Below are positions 58,012 to 64,000 of a DNA stretch of 64,000 nt, piece by piece. Under the pieces are notes generated by a model, which worked only from the letters and a program-made list of their open reading frames with translations, searched no databases and was not told the origin of the DNA. The stretch's first letter is position 1. Every line of letters begins with the position of its first letter. A program made the position numbers and the translations under genes. The stretch comes from Maricaulis maris (GTDB taxonomy: Bacteria > Pseudomonadota > Alphaproteobacteria > Caulobacterales > Maricaulaceae), in the NCBI RefSeq assembly GCF_003634045.1, contig NZ_RBIM01000009.1:1-64000 (forward strand), in the 5' to 3' direction.

Positions 58012-58569
58012 CTAGGGAGCGTCGGCGTCGCGTTCGGTGCGCCAGGCATACCGGCCGTCGCCGTCTTCATCGGTGAGGATCGGAACGGCGCGTCCGATCA
58101 CGGCGTCCGCCGGGAGCGCGCCAAAATAGCGACCGTCGAGACTGTCGGGATGGCGGGGATTCAAGAGGAAGAGTTCTGTCTCGGCGACGATATGGCAGCC
58201 CTGCCAAACGGGTAGGTCGCGTCCGAAGCGGTCGCTCGGCTGGGCTTGCGCCACGCTGATGTCGTCGACAGAGACAGCGGCGCCATCGCGGCAGACACGC
58301 TGTCCGGGAAGCGCCGCGATATGCTTGAGGAGCGGTACGCCTTCGGGCAGATAGCCGCGCTCGTCGAGATAGATCGCAAGTGACTTCGGAGCATCGACGA
58401 CGACTAGATCCCCTACGGATAGATCGTCGTTCGAAGCGATGACGTATAGCCCGATGGGCGCGCTTGCGGACGCGTTCCAGATCAGCTTCGGGCTCACATG
58501 CACGAAGGCCAGTCCGCCGATGGCGAGCACCGAGAAATAGGTCGTTATGACGTAACCGAACCTAGTCAT
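58012..58569 (-). CDS. traF: TraF, S26-type conjugative pilin peptidase
   Basis: A 185-residue membrane peptidase. One N-terminal membrane segment (VITTYFSVLAIGGLAFVHV) precedes the catalytic Ser near 36 (WNASASAPIGLYVI) and the Lys near 82 (PLLKHIAALPGQ). LLNPRHPDSLDGRYFGALP is the C-terminal S26 motif. TraF removes the C-terminus of the TrbC pilin and cyclises it. I use the ATG at 58569, overlapping the DUF2840 gene by 4 bases. Confidence 0.93.
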   Translation of the reverse strand: MTRFGYVITTYFSVLAIGGLAFVHVSPKLIWNASASAPIGLYVIASNDDLSVGDLVVVDAPKSLAIYLDERGYLPEGVPLLKHIAALPGQRVCRDGAAVSVDDISVAQAQPSDRFGRDLPVWQGCHIVAETELFLLNPRHPDSLDGRYFGALPADAVIGRAVPILTDEDGDGRYAWRTERDADAP

Positions 58570-59072
58570 GACGCGCTCCCCGCCGACGCGGCGCGCCGCC
58601 ACTGTGGATCGGGCGGACAGGTTTGGCGCAGGAGCCAGGCGCGATGTTGAGCGGTGGTGTAACAGCGCGGTTTCAGGCCCGCAGACAGCCTGTTGTGAAC
58701 GTGGCGCCAGTAGTCCGGCGCGGCGTCGGCCGGATCGATGCCGAGCGCTTCGATCGCATCGGCGCACTGAAGAACCTGTTCGACCTTGGGCCAGGCCGAC
58801 TGGCGCAGCAGACTGTCACCGCCGGGCGTCACATGCGGCACGGTTGCATAGGGCTCACCAGTTCGGGGCGCGCGCAGGATGTCGATCCGGCTTTGCGCAG
58901 TCCCGAAGTCATTCGCCTGCCAACGGACGAAGGCGAAGACGGCGCCGGGGTCGAAAGCGACGGTGCTGCGACTGCGGCTCAGAATCGTTGTCCGGACGAT
59001 TCTGCCGAAGCGAATCCAGTGCTCGATCTGTTTTTCGATCCAGACGAGATCGACAGTGGCGCCGCCGCTCAT
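58566..59072 (-). CDS. DUF2840 protein
   Basis: A 168-residue protein: VDLVWIEKQIEHWIRFGRIVRTTILSRSRSTVAFDPGAVFAFVRWQANDFGTAQSRIDILRAP is the recognisable DUF2840 block. DUF2840 genes always sit before traF in this ICE family; their function is unknown. It overlaps the AlpA-like gene and traF by 4 bases each. Confidence 0.9.
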   Translation of the reverse strand: MSGGATVDLVWIEKQIEHWIRFGRIVRTTILSRSRSTVAFDPGAVFAFVRWQANDFGTAQSRIDILRAPRTGEPYATVPHVTPGGDSLLRQSAWPKVEQVLQCADAIEALGIDPADAAPDYWRHVHNRLSAGLKPRCYTTAQHRAWLLRQTCPPDPQWRRAASAGSAS

Positions 59073-59353
59073 GAGCCGGCTTTCCGTGCATAGGCGGGCG
59101 AGATCGCTGCATGCCGCTTGGCGGGCAACACCTCGTCGCCCGTGTCATCCGAGGTCGAATTCTTCTCCCCGCGGCTGACCCAGGCCTGCAGATCCTCGAT
59201 CGCGTAGACGACACGGCCTCCGATCTTCGAGTAGCGTGGTCCCGTGCCGTAGGTGCGGTGTTTTTCGAGCGTCCGCCCCGAAAGGCCGAGAAAACGGGCC
59301 GCTTCAGGCGTTCTTAAATAGCGTGGGGGAAGTCCGGCATTGGGATCGGGCAT
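59069..59353 (-). CDS. AlpA/MerR-like helix-turn-helix protein
   Basis: A 94-residue DNA-binding protein: RYLRTPEAARFLGLSGRTLEKHRTYGTGPRYSKIGGRVVYAIEDLQAWVSRG is a compact HTH of the excisionase/AlpA class. It begins the transfer operon and overlaps DUF2840, so it probably regulates this operon or excision. The 155 bases upstream, to the AbiJ-like gene, may contain its promoter. Confidence 0.88.
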   Translation of the reverse strand: MPDPNAGLPPRYLRTPEAARFLGLSGRTLEKHRTYGTGPRYSKIGGRVVYAIEDLQAWVSRGEKNSTSDDTGDEVLPAKRHAAISPAYARKAGS

Positions 59354-59508
59354 GGGTCGCGTCTCCGGTTAGGCCATCCCGCTGCGGGATGCGCGGGACC
59401 GTCGGAGACGAGAAAAGCGTAAGATGCGCGCCGGGAGGGATGACGATCAGCGCGCGGCGAAAACGTCACCCCCAAATAATTGGCGGTACCGGTTTCTCGC
59501 AGGTTCGA

Positions 59509-60372
59509 TCAGAACGGGATTTCATCATCCAAATCGGCGGCCGGTGTCTGCCGCGAGGCTTCGATGCGTTCGATGAATGCAAGCGAAGCGAGGACGCAAT
59601 CGATGATGAACTGGGCTTCGGAAACCTCGAGAAGCTCATTGTCGTGCGCGAAGGAGCGCTTGTTGCGGGCCTGGTTCAGGCTGTTGAAGAGCTTGTGCTG
59701 AACGCGGAGTGTCGGCAGGGCGAATTCGCTCACCGCGCCTTCATCACGTAATGCCTTGCCATATGCACCGAATATGGCGTCGAGCGGGGTCTTTGCATCG
59801 ACGGCCTGATTGCGCGATGCGAGCAGATCGCGGAAGCGTTTGACGCAGTAGGTATGCACACGGTCCAGCGCTACATCGGGCTTCTCTGCGACAAGATCGG
59901 CGGCGATGGACGCACGCAGTTTGGGAAGCGTGGTGTCGCGTGAGAAGTCCTTGAATGCGTCGTCGAGGTTAAGCGCAGACGCGTTTTCCAACTCGTTCGT
60001 GAACTGTTCAAGCCATGCTTTTAGACGTTCTTCTTTTGCGGCGTCCGCGTCCATGCAACCATCAAGACTGCAGCGATACGCCCACAAAATGCGTAGAACC
60101 TGAGCAACGAGACGCGGTTCAGCGACCTCGACAAACCCTCTGAGCGTCTTACCCTTGCTCGCCCCTTCCACCTGGAAGCGCGGTTGAAAAATCTGAATGT
60201 CGATATTCTCCTCAAACCACTCGGCCATGGTTCGGTCGGAGAAGTTGAGGACATATCCGCCTCCACTGTGAAATATCTGGTCGAAGATGACTCGTTGCTG
60301 AGATGGTAGCCGGCGCGTACGTCCCATTATTCTAGGAAGGTTTGAGTCGAGTGATTGCGAAGGTTGCGTCAT
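59509..60372 (-). CDS. AbiJ-like abortive-infection protein
   Basis: A 287-residue protein. The N-terminal part, RLPSQQRVIFDQIFHSGGGYVLNFSDRTMAEWFEENIDI followed by EGASKGKTLRGFVEVAEPRLVAQVLRILWAYR, fits the AbiJ N-terminal domain as I recall it (iF...GGYVL.FSd, then SKxxRLr.F). The C-terminal stretch LNQARNKRSFAHDNELLEVSEAQFIIDCVLASLAFIERIE looks like a HEPN-type Abi C-terminal domain with the R-N-K and H residues. It lies upstream of the AlpA-like gene and is not part of the usual core order, so it is defence cargo. The family call is from memory. Confidence 0.75.
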   Translation of the reverse strand: MTQPSQSLDSNLPRIMGRTRRLPSQQRVIFDQIFHSGGGYVLNFSDRTMAEWFEENIDIQIFQPRFQVEGASKGKTLRGFVEVAEPRLVAQVLRILWAYRCSLDGCMDADAAKEERLKAWLEQFTNELENASALNLDDAFKDFSRDTTLPKLRASIAADLVAEKPDVALDRVHTYCVKRFRDLLASRNQAVDAKTPLDAIFGAYGKALRDEGAVSEFALPTLRVQHKLFNSLNQARNKRSFAHDNELLEVSEAQFIIDCVLASLAFIERIEASRQTPAADLDDEIPF

Positions 60373-60430
60373 CAGATGAACATAACTGAAACTTCTCGAA
60401 CGACACAGGCGCTGTGAGATAAAGGCAGTT

Positions 60431-61145
60431 TCAGCGGTACTTGCCTAGAAGAAGCTTCGTGTAACCACGATCAATCATCATCCGGCCATAGGATGCCAAG
60501 CGCGCAACCTGCGCCTTGAGTGAACTGGTCTTCCAGGGTTCGGCGGCGACGTGATCGGCGCCAAAGAAGGCGCTGGCGACGTCGCGATAGCTGGCGCCGC
60601 TCTCACGTCCGTCGATTGTTCGCAGGGCGCGTTTTAAGCGGTCACGTCGTTGCTGAGTGATTGGCGAATCGGCATTGCGGTCGATAAGTTGGTGATACAG
60701 CCGATCTGCCGCAGCGAGCCGAATGGGCCATTTGCCATCCAGAGGAAGCAGGAGGCCAACGGGCCGGTCACCGATCTGATCGCCGACAAGATTGGCGCCT
60801 TCCTTCAGTTGAACCCATGACAGTCCCTCGGCGTCTATCTTGCAGTTCGCGATGCTTTCGGGAGGTATGGATGCGGTCAAGCCGATTTCCGGAAGAGCGG
60901 CGATGAGATGAGCCACGGCGGGAGCGGCTGCGGGCAACCAGAAAACGCGCGCGACGCGTGAATCGATTTCTGGGTTCACAGGGAAATCGCAACCCCCAGT
61001 CGGAAGGCGCACCGCCGTCCTTTTGCATTCGGTCATAGTCGGCGCGATAGCTCGTGTTGCGCCGAAGGCATTCCCAAGCCAGTCCGGAGATGCCGAGATC
61101 ATCGAAATGATCGTATTGTTGATCGTCGCGCCAGTCGGCTGGCAT
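60431..61145 (-). pseudogene. DUF6499/DUF2285 regulator gene split by a single-base frameshift
   Basis: The N-terminal part (61145 down to about 60984) encodes MPADWRDDQQYDHFDDLGISGLAWECLRRN, the DUF6499-like regulator domain. The frame then breaks, and the following DUF2285-like part continues in another frame (PVNPEIDSRVARVFWLPAA and DRLYHQLIDRNADSP...). Removing one C of the CCC at 60981-60983 joins the two frames seamlessly (WGLRFPVNPEIDS). Either the gene is inactive, the base is a sequencing error, or ribosomes shift +1 here. Full-length members act as plasmid/ICE regulators. Confidence 0.75.
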
Positions 61146-61276
61146 GGCGAACTCCTCCCAATCAAGAGCCGGCATGTGACGTTACGTCGGCTGCTTGAGG
61201 TGTTCCGCCATTCATTTGCGGCTGCATAGAATGGCCTCAAATATCGCGTGATGCGATCCACGCATCATCCGCTTGC

Positions 61277-62143
61277 TCATGCACTGCCCACGGATGGCTG
61301 GAACATATCAGCAGCAAAGCGCTCAAAACTGTTCGGTGCGCGTCCTGTGATTTGGGCCACATGTTCGGTCACGAAATCTCCCCAGCCGGACGCGTAAGCT
61401 GCACCATAATCTCGGGTCAGCGCCGCCATCCAAGCGCCCCAGCCCGAACCATCGATGAACTCATAGGCCGCTTGAGGCGTGATCGGGTTGTAGCTGACAG
61501 GCTTTTTCAGCGCGGTGGCGAGGCGTCGGGCGATCTCGTCAAAGCTGATTGACTCCGGGCCGGTCAATTCGAGCGATTGTCCATTCCATTGATCACTCAG
61601 CGCGCAATGCATGGCGCAAGCGGCAATATCGCGAGTGTCTATCATCCCGATAGATCCATCACCCATTGCAAAAGAGAAACTGCCGTCCCCCGCGATTGTC
61701 TCAGCGGCCATGAACATGTTCTGCATGAAGTAGCTCGGGCGAAGGAATACATATTCCAGGCCCGAGGCGCAGATATCAGCCTCGGTTTGCGCATGCTGTC
61801 GCGTGTTGTCCGTGGGGCCGTCGGGCGCGGCCTTTATTGCTGACACGCGCACGACTTTGCGAACGCCCGCCTGCTTTGCTGCCGATAGAAGAGAGAATGC
61901 CTGCGCGGCTGCATCAGGTGCCGCCGCAGTGATCATGACCATTACGTCGGCGCGCTTTGCGGCGTCGGAAACTGCCGCGGTATCCAGATTGTCCGCCGCG
62001 ACTGGCGCTACATTCGGGCCGTCGATTTCCGCCAGTTTTGCTTCGGAACGCCCGAGTGCACGCACCTCATGGCCAGTCTCGGCCAGCAGTCGCACCACAT
62101 CGCGGCCAATGGTCCCGGTTGCTCCGGTCACAACAACGCTCAT
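61277..62143 (-). CDS. NmrA-type NAD(P)-binding protein
   Basis: A 288-residue short-chain-dehydrogenase-like protein: VVVTGATGTIGRDVVRLLAETGHEVRAL is the Rossmann GxxGxxG motif, and YVFLRPSYFMQNMF is the NmrA catalytic region. The C-terminal part is the family's variable lobe. Its start overlaps the VOC gene stop by four bases (ATGA). Members act as redox sensors or quinone reductases; the substrate is unknown. Confidence 0.88.
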   Translation of the reverse strand: MSVVVTGATGTIGRDVVRLLAETGHEVRALGRSEAKLAEIDGPNVAPVAADNLDTAAVSDAAKRADVMVMITAAAPDAAAQAFSLLSAAKQAGVRKVVRVSAIKAAPDGPTDNTRQHAQTEADICASGLEYVFLRPSYFMQNMFMAAETIAGDGSFSFAMGDGSIGMIDTRDIAACAMHCALSDQWNGQSLELTGPESISFDEIARRLATALKKPVSYNPITPQAAYEFIDGSGWGAWMAALTRDYGAAYASGWGDFVTEHVAQITGRAPNSFERFAADMFQPSVGSA

Positions 62144-62499
62144 GGCTTCGCCTCGGTCCAGATCGCCAGCTCATTTCCGTTAGGGTCGGCGAAGTGGAAG
62201 CGCCGCCCGCCAGGAAAATCGTAAGGTTCCTGTAGGATCGCGCCGCCCGCAGACTTCACGGCGGCAAGGGTCTCATCCAGATCATTCGCATAAAGCACGA
62301 TCAGGACGCCCGGCGCTGCCACGGGCGTGCCGGATTCGCCGTTGAAACCGCCCTCGACGCCAGCGCCGGAGAAACTGATATATTTGTCGCCCCAGTCCTC
62401 GAAGCGCCAACCGAACAGAGACGTGTAGAACGCCTTTGTTCGTGCTGCGTCGATAAGCGGAAACTCGATATAGTTGATGCTTTTGTCGATATTGGCCAT
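62140..62499 (-). CDS. VOC-family (glyoxalase-like) protein
   Basis: A 119-residue protein of the vicinal-oxygen-chelate fold: YIEFPLIDAARTKAFYTSLFGWRFEDWGDKYISF opens it, and RRFHFADPNGNELAIW is the C-terminal metal-binding half with an Asp/Glu end. I use the ATG at 62499 (MANIDKS). It is co-transcribed with the NmrA-like gene and divergent from LysR. Confidence 0.9.
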   Translation of the reverse strand: MANIDKSINYIEFPLIDAARTKAFYTSLFGWRFEDWGDKYISFSGAGVEGGFNGESGTPVAAPGVLIVLYANDLDETLAAVKSAGGAILQEPYDFPGGRRFHFADPNGNELAIWTEAKP

Positions 62500-62570
62500 G
62501 GGGCATCCCTGGTTGGAGCGATATTGGGCGAAGCCTAATCTATTTCCACACACTGGATAATACGCTTATA

Positions 62571-62588
62571 TTGGAAGAAATATTCCAA
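62571..62588. promoter_or_regulatory. Palindromic LysR-type site between VOC and LysR genes
   Basis: TTGGAA (62571-62576) and TTCCAA (62583-62588) form an inverted repeat with a six-base spacer. It lies about 13 bases before the lysR start and in the gap between divergent genes. This position fits a LysR autoregulatory site. Confidence 0.6.
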
Positions 62589-62600
62589 ATATGAGAACTC

Positions 62601-63491
62601 ATGCGACACTTGGATTCCATTGCCGTCTTTGTTGAAGTGGCCCGAACGGGCAGCTTCACCGCTGCGGCCAGAACATTGCAGATGCCCCTGTCGAGCGTGA
62701 GCCGAAAGGTGGCGGAGCTCGAGGCGGAATTACAAATCCGGCTGCTGGACCGGTCGCGAAAACCCTTGCGCATGACGGAGGCGGGACAAGCCTATTTCGA
62801 CTTGTCCAGCAAGGGAATCGACGCGCTGACCTATGCCAACCAGGCCATGCGCGGCAAACAGGAGACCTTGTCAGGCACCTTGCGGATCACGGTTCCACCC
62901 AATTTGACCGAACTCTTATTTGTTAAACCCATTGACCGCTTTGTGCGACGGCATCCAGACGCACGCGTTCGGGTGCTGGTGAGCGAACGCATGCTGGACT
63001 TTGTCGATGACGCCATAGACTTGTCCTTTCGCGTGGCGCGCCCCGCCGCCCCCAATCTGGTTATCCGCAAACTGCTGGTCCATCGTCATAGGCTGTGCGC
63101 CGCACCGTCCTATCTGGCCGTGCATGCGCTGCCGCGCGAGCCGGCTGAGTTGAGCGAACATGTGCGGCTTGGCTTTGGTTTTCAGTCACAGGATTCGATC
63201 GCCTGGCAGCTGACCAGAGGAGAGACTTCTTACAGTGAGCCGTTCGAGCCCACAGTGGCGATCAACGACTATCTGGCGTTGAAGGCCGCAATTGAGCAGG
63301 GAACCGGTATCGGCGAGCTACCCGGTCTTCTGTGCAAGGATGACCTGGCTAGCGGCCGCCTAGTCGAGATCCTACCCGACTGGCGGCTTCCTGAAATCTC
63401 GCTCTACGCCGTTTATGCAGGCAAGGTTGGCCTGTCCAAGCTTGCGCGTGGTTTTCTGGACGAAGTGGCGGCGCATACGGCGTCGTTTTAG
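62601..63491 (+). CDS. LysR-family regulator of the NmrA/VOC module
   Basis: A 296-residue LysR protein: LDSIAVFVEVARTGSFTAAARTLQMPLSSVSRKVAELEAELQIRLLDRSRKPLRMTEAG is the HTH region, followed by an effector domain (LRITVPPNLTELLFVKPIDRFVRRHPDA). It is divergent from the VOC/NmrA pair and most likely controls it. Ligand unknown. Confidence 0.93.
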   Translation: MRHLDSIAVFVEVARTGSFTAAARTLQMPLSSVSRKVAELEAELQIRLLDRSRKPLRMTEAGQAYFDLSSKGIDALTYANQAMRGKQETLSGTLRITVPPNLTELLFVKPIDRFVRRHPDARVRVLVSERMLDFVDDAIDLSFRVARPAAPNLVIRKLLVHRHRLCAAPSYLAVHALPREPAELSEHVRLGFGFQSQDSIAWQLTRGETSYSEPFEPTVAINDYLALKAAIEQGTGIGELPGLLCKDDLASGRLVEILPDWRLPEISLYAVYAGKVGLSKLARGFLDEVAAHTASF

Positions 63492-63549
63492 GGTTGGTGT
63501 TGTTCGAAGACCGCGTGAGGCTCGCGCTTCCATTCGCCGCAACGTACCC

Positions 63550-63825
63550 TCAATTTTCAGGAAGGCCGTTCTTCAAAAGGTCGCGGAAGCCTCGCTCGGT
63601 CATCCAACGTGCGCGGGACAGGTGACTGTCATGGACTCGGCGGGCGCGCTCCGGCTCTTCCACAGCGTTAATGCCGAGCAGAAGCGCCGCAACGTCTTCT
63701 AGTGTCGCGCCGGCCTCGTTTGCATCAAGCAATCGCATATAAAGCTTGAAATGATCGCGATCATAAACAGTCACGGCTGCGTCGTTTGGCGGAGCGTCGG
63801 CGATCATGATCTGGGTGGCTGGCAT
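63550..63825 (-). CDS. Small DUF2285-like protein
   Basis: A 91-residue protein: YDRDHFKLYMRLLDANEAGATLEDVAALLLGINAVEEPERARRVHDSHLSRARWMTERGFRDLL is a DUF2285 domain. I use the ATG at 63825 (MPATQIMIA); the longer frame to 63969 adds unrelated residues. It is near the right edge. The bases up to 64000 show nothing else that I can support. Confidence 0.75.
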   Translation of the reverse strand: MPATQIMIADAPPNDAAVTVYDRDHFKLYMRLLDANEAGATLEDVAALLLGINAVEEPERARRVHDSHLSRARWMTERGFRDLLKNGLPEN

Positions 63826-64000
63826 CGGCGTCCTTACGGGTCTAGCGTTCTCTATTAATGAACCGTAAACCATAAACGACGCAAGCGTCGAGCGGTTGAA
63901 AATTCCTGAGTGTTCCAGTGCAGGCGTGGAAAAATGGCTCCATCGCCCGCGTATTATAGTACGTCGCATTAAAACACGCGATCCGCATTTTACTGGCGGA

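Noticed and set aside
40414-64000. An integrase gene for the ICE
   Set aside because: No tyrosine or serine recombinase motif was recognised. The gene is probably beyond the right edge.

Overview
The window reads as the dnaA-proximal part of an alphaproteobacterial chromosome followed by the left part of a large conjugative element. The host genes are GC-rich and keep a familiar alphaproteobacterial order (mutM, enoyl-CoA hydratase, rpsT, dnaA, dnaN, recF, gyrB, with ubiE, ubiB, coaC/coaB and dut close by). GANTC motifs, the target of the CcrM cell-cycle methyltransferase, lie upstream of dnaA. A stalked, Maricaulis-like or related Caulobacterales/Maricaulales organism is my best inference. 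I ran no search, so the genus is not proven.

Region 1 (1-8.4 kb): the tail of an IS5-type transposase at the left edge, a membrane O-acyltransferase with an SGNH domain, cysK, dut, a coaBC pathway gene split into separate coaB and coaC, a stand-alone protoglobin, ubiB and ubiE, all on the minus strand except the IS tail. Region 2 (8.5-24.1 kb): mutM, a TraB/GumN-like exported protein, enoyl-CoA hydratase, rpsT with a strong terminator, dnaA, dnaN, recF, a convergent CAAX-protease-type membrane protein, a TetR regulator, a LysE exporter, a stop-start-overlapping trio (GT2, ArnT-like GT83, TVP38/DedA-like), then gyrB. A 34-base perfectly alternating pyrimidine-purine tract lies in the short gap before gyrB. 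Region 3 (24.2-26.7 kb): a visibly AT-richer two-gene cassette (DUF262 protein plus PIN_8-like nuclease) sits between the gyrB terminator and the polA stop codon. It looks like a transferred defence module and is the best candidate here for an undescribed system. Region 4 (26.7-34.9 kb): polA, a small membrane protein, a 0.7-kb gap with large inverted repeats, a DASS-family carboxylate transporter, a zf-CHCC protein, an orphan ABC ATPase, a small membrane protein, and an ArsR regulator with a membrane-protein partner and a perfect palindromic operator.

Region 5 (35.0 kb to the right edge) is an integrative and conjugative element (ICE). Its left boundary lies in a tRNA-Arg(CCG) gene: only the 5' half of the host tRNA remains, and a complete tRNA-Arg(CCG) follows about 130 bases later. 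The transfer machinery is all on the minus strand. In transcription order it runs AlpA-like regulator, DUF2840, traF peptidase, DUF736, lytic transglycosylase, VirD2-type relaxase, traG, a CopG-like gene, then trbB-C-D-E-J-K-L-F-G-I and DUF2274, with many 4- to 8-base overlaps. Cargo sits at the left end (two LysR modules, a DUF4386/DoxX pair, a UbiC-like lipoprotein, an EamA exporter), between copG and trbB (GNAT, DHFR-like plus TetR, a decayed copG copy), and upstream of the alpA-like gene (an AbiJ-like abortive-infection gene, a frameshifted DUF6499/DUF2285 gene, NmrA/VOC with a divergent LysR, and a small DUF2285 gene). No integrase is visible, so the right end of the element probably lies beyond the window.

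Most other long open frames lie antisense to confident genes and were left out. No rRNA gene or CRISPR array was seen.
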